DNA of 64,000 bases from Cycas panzhihuaensis (lineage: Eukaryota; Cycadophyta), in NCBI GenBank assembly GCA_023213395.1, contig CM041465.1, positions 126,611,741-126,675,740 of the forward strand, read 5' to 3'. Below the pieces are notes generated by a model. It worked only from the letters and a program-made list of their open reading frames with translations. It ran no database searches and was not told where the DNA came from. The position numbers and the translations under genes were made by a program. This document shows positions 20,334-30,920 of this stretch, piece after piece (within the stretch, counting starts at the first letter, position 1; each line of letters opens with the position of its first letter).

Positions 20334-22878
20334 TGACGCCACCGCTACGGATAACCGCCAATCGAGCAGCGGGGGAGAGATGGTGACGAAACGGTAGGGA
20401 AGTGGAACCTACAAGGCAAGCAACTACCACGCAGAGCGCCTGCGGCCGAGCGAGTTCTGGATCCGCAATGGAGTATGGCTACTATCGGGTGACCCTTCAC
20501 CACCTTGGATAAAGAGGCGAAGGTACGTAAGATGACCCGAGTTGGCCCGAAGCAGACCTCCCACCCTTGGGTGGCCAAGGGAGAGAGAGAAAGAACCTAA
20601 CAAGGATAGGCCAAAAGCAACCCTACACAACCTAACCGGGACACGAACGACGCGGAGGCGAGGTGCTCGTAAGTGTTAGGGGAAGGAAGGAAAAGTAGGG
20701 ATCAAGAAGGCTCCTACACCTTTCCTACGGACAAGAAGGGGTGCATGCAAATGAAGTAAATACGTAATAAATAAACACAAGGTAATTTTCCTTTAATCTT
20801 CAATGTCTTAATTACTAAGGAAGAAAAAGGAAAAGAACAAGAGTACGCAAGAGGAGGAAATGTGTACTGGCCAAGGGCGGCGTGGTGATGTAGCCCGACG
20901 AGGAGTACCCAACCGCCCACGCAACGCATCGGATGTGAGGCGAGTATGTAAGCGAGGGCTTCCTTACCTTCCCGAAAATAAGTGCAATACCTAAGAAAGA
21001 AGGAAACGCTAACTAGGAAATGAGATAACGAAGTTGTAACACATGCAAGAGGCGCCACCGATAGAGAAATCAATCTGTAACGCTCTCCGTAAGGCCTCAA
21101 ATACCGCAGTTTATTAAAGATCTTCCTCCTCCTCAAGGAGGGTACTAACATGCAACGACAAGGTCTAACAATATATATATATCAACATAAGTCGAATCCA
21201 AATAGGCATGCATCAATGTTAGTCCAACGAGGAGGAAATCAAGGGAAAAATACTCTAAATAAAGTGGGACAACAAGGTAAGCTCTGAGTGGCCTACCGCC
21301 CGCAAATGGTGCCCAAACCTCTCCCCAAGAGCCACGGGGCAGCGAGGAGAAAGTCAAGACTCAAGGCTAGAAAAATAGTAGCAAAAAGGGGCAAGAAAGA
21401 CCCAAAGACACCCACGGGGAACCGGATGCTACGGAGCAAACCGTAACCGGGAGCAAAGGCAAAGCCACGAATGGTAGTTGAGAACTACGAATGATTCCCA
21501 AACTGAGCAGGGGTCCCAAATCAGCCGCAACTCGTGATGTCACCGGGTTTGGGCAGCCACGGAGTCTCTAAACCCTTGTTTAGATGGCCAAGAGCAACAT
21601 GAGGCGAGAGGGAAGCATTGGAGGGCTTGGAGCCACTTCGGAGCGTGGAAGGTGGTACTAATCCACCCAGCCCTCTCCCAAAGCCTATGCAACCCTCACG
21701 CCGCTTTGGACAAAGAAACGCAGTAAGAGACAAGAGAAAGTGGAACAAAGAAATCCTCACAAAGGAAAGAGGATCAAACTTCAAGCAACAAACATGAACA
21801 AATGAGTCGGAGCAAGAATATCGCAAAGAACTTAACAAAAAGTAAAGAGTACCTGGGAGGAAGAGGCAAGGGGCTTGCCTCAGCCAAAGGACAATGAAGG
21901 AGGGCTGGAAAACACCAGATCCGGAGCAGAAAGGTGTTTGGGGCCCCGCTACGAAGTATGATGGAGAACACCTGCAAACGTAGGGCTCATGGACTGCCTG
22001 GATAGAGACCGCTAGAAACCACTTCAAAGGAGCCCTCCAAGGCGCTGAGGGGTTGAGAGAATGTCTCAACCGAGCCAAGGAGAGCCGGGCCGTATGAAGA
22101 GTGCAGTCCGGCTAAAGAAGAAAAGCAGAGCAGAGCAGAGCAGGAGAGAGTTTTGAGAGTAACTTCCAAAAGTGAGTAAAAAGATCCAAAAGTCCCAAAA
22201 GATGCTTAAGTACTAAAGCAAAACCCTAAAGTACGCCGCAATAAAACCCGAAGGGAAGGAAAAAGATACCACGGGCGCTTTCAAAATAAATGCGAAATCG
22301 CTACCATGGATTTTAAAACAAACAGAGATAACAGATCATGGAAATTTTAGCCAGATCACGGATATTCCAAATGGCATCAAAATTCCAAATGGCAGATCAC
22401 AAGATCACGGCACTGCCAAGATTACGGCCAGATGCACCAGAGACACAAATGGGGCCCGCCAACCGTCCAGTCGGGGCAAACTACCGAAAAGGCTAAAGGA
22501 CAACTAAAACACCCACCCGGAGCAAACAAGCCAAGAAACGGCCCACGGGAGCGTAAATAGGCCCCCAAATGAGGTGGCAAGCTAACCAAGCGACGATGAG
22601 ACATCACACGGTGGAGGTGGCGCAAACCCGGGATCCGTGGAGAGAGGAGGGCGACAAGTGGAAGTAATATGGTCACTGTGGTGCCACACTCGCTAAGAGT
22701 GTGCCCCCGCTATAGTCGCCATAGTTAAACATAGGTGTGGACGACGCACCGTGCCGCCCACAAAGTCATACGATGCAAATATGTAAGGCATAATCAAGAC
22801 ACAAAAGTGATGATAATGCTAGAGACATACCGCACTTACCCGAGCCTGATTCCAGATCCATTCCCGGAGCCGGAAACA
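20334..22878 (-). repeat. LTR 2 (shared central LTR)
   Basis: 2545 bp, in the middle of the compound element. It serves as the 3' LTR for internal B and the 5' LTR for internal A. Minus-strand start TGTTTCCGG at 22878 and end CA at 20334. No duplicated target sequence flanks it: the neighbours are internal 3' tail and PBS, as expected of a recombination product. Confidence 0.9.
21170..21182 (-). promoter_or_regulatory. Candidate TATA element in LTR 2
   Basis: Same TA run as in LTR 1, at the same relative place. Confidence 0.35.
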
Positions 22879-23270
22879 TCGCCTCGCGCAGAGCTCGCCG
22901 CCTAAGCCCGATGCGATGGCGAATGCCGGCAACACAACCGCCAAGAGTACATGTGTATATAGATATATCAATCAAGATCGATCAAGAGGCAAGGGTGCCA
23001 TGAAAGTGTCGTGGGCGAACGCTGGATACGAAAAGCTATGGAGACAACATAGGGCCGCCTATGAGCCACCTAGAAACCGATCGGGAGAAAGAGACAAAGT
23101 AGGGGCCGCCCCACCACAATGAATGCAAAGGAGCATGCAGGACCACATGGGGAACAAATGGTGGGTACCATAGTTTTACCTCGTTAGCAACCCGATTTGA
23201 GGTGCGAGCAAATCAAGCGGTTTAGCGACTCAACTACCGAGGCTTGGGCGACGGAAGGCCAAGCAAGACC
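22879..23270 (-). other. 3' untranslated tail of internal region B
   Basis: Matches 12283-12600 with short indels. No frame conserved. Confidence 0.4.
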
Positions 23271-23650
23271 TGTGGACTCGCCAGGGCGAGACAAAGTGCG
23301 CCAAGGATGAGGCGAACAAGGCTATCTCGCCTCAAAGATTGAGAGCCCGAGGGATATGCCGGATATCAAGAAGAGAAACGCCAGAGGGATCCGCTAGAAG
23401 CAAGAGTCCTCGAGGGCATCGCACCTTGAGACTCGGGTGAGATGAGACACCACAACTTGAGAGTCGCAGAGCAAAACAATGGGTCCGTGATGGAAACGAA
23501 GGGCATCTTGAAGGGCTTCGATGACACAGTATACTCGGCTTCATTGTTGGTAGCCTCCGGAGGAAGATCCCAGAGCGAGGAGATCATAACTGTAAGGGTC
23601 ATGGAGAATCCACGCAGCTACCGACGGTTCAGTGGTTACCGCGCCCGCTT
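23270..23650 (-). pseudogene. Second RNase H domain, downstream of integrase (internal B)
   Basis: Better reading of the extra RNase H. P-E-A-T-N-N-E-A-E-Y lies at about 23565-23535. One frame on, E-A-L-Q-D-A-L leads to C-D-S-Q-V-V-V-S-H-L (about 23470-23440). After another shift comes I-P-R-A-L-N-L followed by a D-S-L-V-R block (about 23345-23310). The catalytic Glu and at least one Asp are visible; the first strand with the opening Asp is unclear. A frame break just after Y of the first motif destroys continuity. Family-level call RNase H is firm; the aRNH sub-type is inference. Confidence 0.75.
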
Positions 23651-24330
23651 ACCAGAAAGATGTAGATGACATAGTGACACAAAATCCAAGCATGATCAAC
23701 GATTAAGGCAACACTTAGAAAATGTATAACAGTGGCCGGCCAAGGGTAGGAGGACCTAGCAATGAGGTAACCTGTATGGGCCATAGCGATGAACATGGAT
23801 GGATAGCTTGGCAGAGGAAAGCACGGCCTGTGGGGTCATATATAGGACCATATGATTGTACCCCTCGCAAGGACACCGCTTCCTGTGATGTATGATGACA
23901 TGATTTTGATATGTGTACGTGCATGGGGTGAGTGTTATGTTGTGTAGTAGGTGATTCATGTTAGGAACATTTTATAGTATGATGCACACGCTTCCTTCCA
24001 TGTATAACCACACACCTATCAGGGCACACACCCACGCCCGTGAGCTGGACGACATGGAGGTGTGAGGTTAGGAAGGTGACTCATACATGTCTACAGGAGA
24101 GCATAGCGGGATATGCGAAGGAAACGCCAGACAGAAAGAGGGGCAACAATGCCCCAAGCGCCCTCCCGCTTGGGAGATGCCCAAGCGAGAGGACCAAGGT
24201 TCCCAAGAGGATACGGAACGCGGGTTCCGCTGGACGAACCAGAGAGACAAAGCGGGATCCATCTTAAATAGCCATTCTACACGCGGCCAGGAAGAATGGG
24301 GACAACCTAAGATGGTAGTTTAGGCTCGTT
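23651..24330 (-). other. Spacer between integrase and second RNase H (internal B)
   Basis: Same position and similar length (680 bp) as in internal A, with no open frame in common. The integrase frame ends with a stop near 24310 in both copies. Confidence 0.5.
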
Positions 24331-25554
24331 TTGAGCAGGCGAGGGATCGCCAAGAGTCAAGCGTAAAACTTAAGGAACATCCCATTAACGGCTTTCAAAT
24401 TCGAGCCCTCCGTGGTGGCTATCCGATAGGCACCAGTAACGAGAGATTCGGTAATGACAAAAGGACCGACCCACCGGGGTTGGAATTTGGTCAAACGGAC
24501 ATGGAGATATTCGAGCTTGAGGACATAGTCCCCAGGAAACAAAGGGCGGAACGCAGTGTTTATCGTGGGCCCTTTGTGAACGGCTTTGATGCTAGGTTAG
24601 CCTCGATAAGCTAAGCCGCCTCATCCAAAGCTTCGAGGTCCAAGAAGCGGTTCGACGGATCGACTCATCGCCGATGAAACCTCAAGGAGACTCGAAGGAA
24701 GGAATCTCCACCTCCAATGGGAGTACCGCCTCACCCGTGAGACCGTGGAGAACGGGGTCATTCCTGTGGCGAATCTGACTAAGTACGATAAGCCCATAAG
24801 GCTGAGGGCAACAAGGTGCCAATCCCTTTGGGATTGACCGACGGCTTTCGAGAATGTTGATAAGAGTCTTGTTAAAAGACTCCACCTGGCCATTTGCCTG
24901 AGGGTAGTAAGGAGAGGAAGTCTTATGGGAGATTTTAAACTTCTCGCAAAGCTCATCCACCTCCTTATTACAAAAGGGGGTTCCATTGTCGGTAATCAGG
25001 ACGTCCGGAATCCCGAAGCGGCAAATGATGTGCTGATAGATGAATGTGGCAATCGTTTTGCCAGGGGTAGTGATCAAAGGGATGGCCTCCGCCCATTTGG
25101 TGAAATACTCCGTGGCAGTCAAGATGAACTTGTGCTGCGACGACGAGGCGGGGAAATAGCCCCGATGAGGTCTAATCCCCACTGAGCGAAAGGCCATGGC
25201 GAAACAATAGGGTGCAAAGTCTCGAAAGGCACATGGGAAATGTTGGCATGCTCTTGACATCGCCGACATTTCAAAGACAAAGGCGCATGCCTTTAAAAAG
25301 AGATGGCCAAAAGTAGCCCATACGGAGGATCCTCTGAGCCATAGACTGGCCCCCAAAGTGACCCCCACAAATGCCGTGGTGGCATTCGCGAAGCACCTGG
25401 TCGGCTTCGTCAACGGTGACGCAGCGGAGAAGGATCCCATCGGCGACCTCTTGTACAATACCGCCCACGAGGAGGTATTGCCGAGCGTAAGTCCTGATGC
25501 GAGATTTAACTTTGTTACTAGTGTCGGGCAGATTGTCGCGGTGAGATACCGCAC
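24330..25554 (-). pseudogene. Ty3/gypsy integrase, best-preserved copy (internal B)
   Basis: A 290-codon open frame covers 25554-24682. Its first part is out of register, but from the T-E-Y-F-T-K-W-A-E-A segment on it is true integrase: I-T-D-N-G-T-P-F (second Asp, about 24985), S-P-Y-Y-P-Q-A-N-G-Q-V-E-S (catalytic Glu, about 24880), then the L-P-L-E-V-E-I-P segment. The first Asp (G-L-D-L-I-G, about 25170) and the H-H-C-C zinc region (about 25390-25240) are in a neighbouring frame. The C-terminal R-W-V-G-P-F-V-I domain is at 24542-24357. One or two indels from continuous. Confidence 0.92.
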
Positions 25555-25739
25555 TATGTCACCGCACCACTCATTGCTTGGTGAGTGGATGGGGACGAAC
25601 TCCCTGATCGCCGTGATAGACTCATCGGGAGAGAGTCATCAACCGGAGTATCAAAGGAGTTAGGGATAGGGGTGTTCGAAGTTGCTCTACCACTATCATG
25701 CCCTTCTTTGATTTCCTGCTAACGATAAGGAGATCAAAT

Positions 25740-26160
25740 TCTTGGAGTAGGACCTCAACGACCACCCTACCCGGCCAAGTCCGAACGAGTTAGTAAGTAT
25801 CTCAAGGACCTGGATTGAATGATCACCTTAGTATCACGAGCAAGTAATGCCTAAACTTCTTGGTCACAGAGACCAAGGAGAGACATTCCTTCTCAGGGGA
25901 ATAGTTAAATCTAAGCCCACAAGGGTACGATCGATGAAGTATATAGCTCTCGCCTCCCCGAGTCATCCTCCCGAGCGAGCATAGCGCCCAAGGACTCGCC
26001 GCCGAGGTATACAAAACGAAGGGCCTATCAACCTGGGAGGCGCCAACGTAGGAGCCAAGCCGTGGCTTCCTCGAGTCCTTCAAGGCCTTTTGGGTCTTGT
26101 CACTGTGCAAAAGGAGCCCCTTCTTCAACAGTTCGTAAGGGGTTTAGCATTCACAACAAG
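25740..26160 (-). pseudogene. Gypsy RNase H domain (internal B)
   Basis: D-R-P-F-V-L-Y-T-S and F-N-Y-S ... E-K-E-C-L-S-L-V-S-V-T-K-K-F-R-H-Y-L in the frame 26128-25823, the standard RNase H C-terminal helix. The tether then runs to the integrase (25740-25560) without any second RNase H motif. Confidence 0.85.
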
Positions 26161-26249
26161 TCGCCAGGAAGCGCCTTAAGGAAACCGAGCCTACCTAGAA
26201 ACGACTTGATCCGCCGCTGAGTTCTAGGAGGCTAAGATGTCGAGGATCG

Positions 26250-26990
26250 CCCGACTTTGTCGTGGTCGATCCGAATTCCTTGTTTGGATACAAGGAACCC
26301 AAGGAGTTTACCCGGTGACGGCAAACACACATTTGAGCGGATTAAGATCGACGTGATACTCGCGATCGTGAGAAGATGGCACGCAAGCTCGGAAGGGTGA
26401 TGGGCTCTCACGAGAAAGACCCATCATATCGTCCATGAAGACCTCCAACGTGTCGCTGATGAGATCGTGGAAGATGAAGTGCATGGCTCTTTGATATGTA
26501 GCACCGCATTTTTAAGGCCAAAGGGCACGCCTTGTAGGCGAAGGTACCCTGTGGAGTAGTGAAGGCCGCCTTATGGCGGTCTTCTGGGAAATCTGAATTT
26601 GGTCAGAACCGAGAAGCCGTCCATTAAGGACATCACTGAATCCGGCAAGCGATCAATGATTTGATCTAAGAAGGGTAGCGGAAATTGTCCTTAGGACAAG
26701 CGTTGTTGATATCGCGGAAATCGACGATATGCGATTGCCCCGCTCTTTTGGCAACGGAACAATATTAGAGACCCACTTAGGGTAATCAATAGAAGTAACA
26801 AGCCCAAAGATCCGAAGCTTTTCAACCTCCATCTCGACGGCCAGAGAGCCGGTGAAGAGGACGGGTTCTCCGCGCATGTGACGGGCGCCAGTGAAGGGTG
26901 GTGAGGTTATGGGTGACAATCGAGGGTCGATTCCTTCATGTCAAGATAATCCCACGAAAATGTCTCGAAATTCCCGGAATGTAAGGGAAT
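26250..26990 (-). pseudogene. Gypsy reverse transcriptase (internal B)
   Basis: Contains the V-S-N-I-V-P-L-P-K block at about 26800 and the degraded D-F-R-D-I-N ... C-P-K-D block at 26730-26690. The V-F-M-D-D active-site equivalent lies near 26440-26420. Frame breaks differ from those of internal A, consistent with independent small indels in the two copies. Confidence 0.9.
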
Positions 26991-27889
26991 ATTCCCTAAT
27001 CTCATCAGAGAGCATTCCGCCCCCAACCCTAATGACCTTGCTCGGCCAAGACTACGCCTTGAATTCCCCATGCACATGGCATTGCCCTCTTCAAAGTGAA
27101 GAGGGCAAGATCAACGGAGGAGGAGGAATAGAGAGGGATCTGGATCACGAGCGTGATCCGATCGCAAGGATCTTCCTATGACCGAGCTGGTGACCGGTGA
27201 CCAAGGCGATTAGGTGCAAGGCCCGCCAGTGTTTCAAATAGAGCTGATCATCCTCGAAATAGTCCACCCATGGATGACCCTATTTCGAGTAGAAGAAGCG
27301 CTAGAAGGAAAGGAGCAACGGGACTGTGGTGATCATTGATCGCTCAACTCTTTCATGGAACCAAGGAAAACCAGAAAGAGGCTCCTCGAGAGGAGCGAAA
27401 GGCAATTCCTCAAAACCATCACCTGCGGAGGGTAATGAAAAGAAGAACCGACGGCAAGGTCAAGACGAGCGATGGTGTGTGACACGCTACGGGGCTAGTC
27501 TCACCAACGAGAGAGGTTCCAAACGAGGGTCTAGAGCGAGATGTACGCCTATTGGCCAAGGAAAGAAATGGGTGGAGATAACCTCGCTCCGCCAAGCGAT
27601 TCATCATCACGAACGGCAAGGTACCCATAACTCCCGACGCCAATAGGGGCAAGACGGGCGAGACTAGGAAGGGAAGATGTGGGATCTTCTTCTGACGGAT
27701 TGGGTATACCAATTGAACAAGCCGAGGCGTGAGTGGGTGAACCTTGGTTTGCCGAATTGGCATAACGAGTTTGTTTGGCAAAGGACGCTCACGGAACCAC
27801 TCTCATTCGTCCGTCATGGACGAATTTAAGCCGCCCCAAAGGGTCGAACACACGGCTCCCATTTGGTCGAGCCATGGGCGACCAGAAGG
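26991..27889 (-). other. Protease-RT linker (internal B)
   Basis: Corresponds to 16421-17296. The frame 27781-27419 keeps the paired I-R-Q-x-K segments. Confidence 0.5.
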
Positions 27890-28145
27890 AGGTTGTAATC
27901 CACGCCAACGCCGAGGACTACAACATCTAAGAAGGATTTGCCCCCAAGGGTGAGCTAATCGCTGCATCCGAGAGGGGTCTTCTCGCCATCATACTTTGGC
28001 ATCGCCAGTGAACGTTCCATATGAGATACCAAGCTCTTGCATAACACGCAAGGGCATGGCATCGATGTAAGAGCCGCTGTCGGCTTCTTCTGAGGGTACA
28101 ATCAGCGACGATCGTGATGGTGAATGGGAAGTTCCACCGACGCCC
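27890..28145 (-). pseudogene. Gypsy aspartic protease (internal B)
   Basis: E-L-P-I-H-H-H-D-R lies at about 28135-28105. The DSG(S) triad that follows near 28075 is damaged by a missing stretch compared with internal A (the codons before the triad read differently). The M-P-L-R-V-M-Q-E-L-G-I segment is intact. Confidence 0.8.
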
Positions 28146-28690
28146 TGCTCACCCATGGAGGAAGATCCTTAGGATCAAGGAAATAGTGGGTCCGCCACCT
28201 GGGCGACGCCCAAAGCGTGATAGGCACATCTCCCGATCCTAAAGCTTCCAGAGGAGGGCCCGCTGCTCGGACAACTCTCGAACGCCCATCAAGGACATTC
28301 CCCGCAATGACCGTATGGAGCTCGCCCACGACGGAGAAGGGTTTACCCTTCCTGGGGTTGGGTAAGTGCCCTTCGAAAGTCGTGAACGACCCGGCGCATG
28401 TGAATAGCCTTGGGGAAAGAGGGATTTTGAGGAAGGGTCTCCTAAGGACTCAAGGAACTAAGAACCGGCAGCCCCGCCGCTTCCTTAGCAGCTTGAGATC
28501 GCGTAAGGGCGAAAGCCTGAGTTGCTTCAAGCAACCGAATCACCTTCTTCCCTATTCCGGGTCGTGAAGGCGACGGAGTACGGCCAGGCTAGAGAACGAG
28601 AAGAGGAAGAAGAGTCGCGCCTTCCCTTTGTCGCGAAGGGCGGGGATCGTGTGATCTTCCCTGCTACTTGTTCTTGGTTTGGGGTTGCGA

Positions 28691-30453
28691 TCACGTTCCC
28701 CCATGTTTAGGAACGGATCCTTGTGAACCAAGTTGGTCTAGATTAGGCCTTGAGGCCCGCTTGGGAGAGGAATCGCGAGGGGCATCCTTTGGATGTCGGG
28801 CCCTACAACGTGAATCGTCATGGAAGCAATCCCCATGAATGGAACACCACTTCTTCTCAAGCGAGGGCCTGACCTTCTCGCTGGGAGGATCGGGCTCCCA
28901 TTCCCCGGGAAGAGGAGCTTGGGTAGTTTGTTGGACTTGTTTGTTTGAAGTAGGAGACGAAGGACCTTGAAGCTTGAGCTCCTTCATCGTGACGCCGAAC
29001 GAGCGATATGAGGTGAGGGGATCTAAGGTCCTCTGTGAGGATGAGAGGAAGACCGCCTACCGAGAAGGTTTAGTGTCTTTGGTAGGGGTGGTGCCTCACT
29101 GCCAGTGAGGGCTTAAGAGGTTTCGAGACCACCTGATCTCAATAGCCTCCAACGCCAAGCACTTGGCGATCAGGAATCGCACGTGGTCGCCCCCATCTCG
29201 AGGACTTCCACGTGACTTCGGACGAAGTGCATTGACAACAGTCCCGCCGCCTCCCGCAAAGTCGCCGGTGGAGTGAAGGCATCGTGGAATCGCCGCACAA
29301 AGTCACGATTCATCTCATCGTGACCTTGTTTGAGCGAGAGAAGGATTTCATCCCGCCTCGAATGGGCGAGCTACATCAAAGTAATTGATGAACTCGCCCA
29401 CCAATTGCCGGAATGAATAGATCGAGTGGGCAGGTGAGACGATAAAACCATTTAAGGGCGCCACCGCAAGGATCGAGGAAAGAGTTTCATCAAAATATGG
29501 TCGTAAGCCCAAGAATCGATGCATGCCATAGAGAAACTACGGACATGCTCCGCCGGGCGATTTAAGTCCCATCGAATCTAGGAACTTCGGGAGGATGAGG
29601 CGCAAGTTGGTTCGCAACGCCTCAACCGAGAGAGGGTTGACCTAAAGTCCACGAAGGCGCGCCTGCTCGAACCGTAGGATCAACGAACATCGGCAGGTGG
29701 CGCGCAAGGAGCGGATGGGGGTAGGGACACCCATCCTCCTCGAGGAACCACCCTCACGACAAGAGGCGGAAAAAGGGCGCCTGAAGGGAGTCGATTCCTG
29801 CAAGGCACAATGGATGGAACCGCATTAGATGGCGACAAGAGGGATGCGAATCGTTCTCGCCCATACGGCCACCCGTAGGTGGGGCCATTCCGTATGGGTG
29901 TAGCTGATCCACCCCATAAACAGAAGACGGGCTTCCTACCCCGCCTCAAGGTTGAGAAGTATACCGGGGAACGAGAAAGAAGCACCAACGCTACTGGGTT
30001 GGAAGATGCGTGGGAACGAATCCCACCCGACCGGGCTACCGGGAGGCTAGCAGGCGACTAGGCCTACTAGGAGCAAGATGTGCCGATTGGGAGACTGACA
30101 TTAGTTGGATCGGGAACGGGTATGCTAACCCCGCTTGAGGGACAGACCGCGTGAGAAGGCCCTAAGGCATTAGGGTCTTGATAAGGGATGGAAGGTGCCA
30201 CGTGCCCCCATTGCAGAAACGAATGGGGCGACGCAGAGGCACGAAAGGGTTTGTTGTCACAGAAAGGCGACGAGGATGAAGCGTGAGGGGAAGAGCAGGG
30301 AGGAAGAGGCTCCCTGCAGACACCCTCAAGCCATTCGGACGTGGTTGAGAGCATGCCGCACGGCCAAGATCCGCCAAGAGCCTCAAGCACGTCAACAGAG
30401 GAGTCCCCACATACCCATAAGAGGTGATCGGACCTCGAACAAGGCATGTCCAT
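28691..30453 (-). pseudogene. Gypsy gag (internal B)
   Basis: Probable start at 30453. Pro/Ser-rich N-terminal half, capsid block with L-K-Q-G-H-D-E-M-N-R about 29340-29300. A 98-codon open frame at 28987-28691 holds the nucleocapsid: E-K-K-W-C-S-I-H-G-D-C-F-H-D-D-S-R-C, a C-x2-H-x4-H-x4-C knuckle flanked by basic Arg/Lys/Pro sequence. Positions 28146-28690 are gag-protease linker. Confidence 0.82.
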
Positions 30454-30902
30454 CCAAGGTTCCTCATAAAATCGCCATCGCGTGGCAATCCTCGGGGAGG
30501 AACGGATCCCTCTACCGTGGGTAGAAGGATGGGGAGCACAAGAAAGGTGTTGATCGATCGGGTAGTAAAGGAGTCGCCACCCTCTTGGGTGGACTCGAAT
30601 GATGTAAGGAAGAGCTTGGGTTTCATAACAAGCGTGATAGGTCCAATTCCAAGAGTACCTTCCATAGTCGGATCGTGATCCGACGAGGCAAGAAGGCTAT
30701 ACCGGGTCTTCTAACAAAGGGGTAGACCGCGTAAACGACGAGAGAAACTACAAGATGCAAGGTCGACCGACGATGTCGTGAAAAGAGAAGGAATGGTATA
30801 ACACGCTGCTGGGGCCGCCCAACGGGAGGTCAAGACAGTATAGAAAGGATCACACAGAGTAGCGAAACCAACCGAAGAGAGCGAGACTAGCTCCTCATCG
30901 GG
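30454..30902 (-). other. 5' untranslated leader (internal B)
   Basis: Between primer-binding site and gag. Frames here overlap gag in other registers but are not conserved in internal A. Confidence 0.45.
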
Positions 30903-30920
30903 CCCCGCAGATGGTCGCCA
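30903..30920 (-). other. Primer-binding site candidate (internal B)
   Basis: Minus strand TGGCGACCATCTGCGGGG immediately next to LTR 3, with the TGG expected from a tRNA CCA end. Better preserved than the copy at 20316-20333. Confidence 0.5.
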
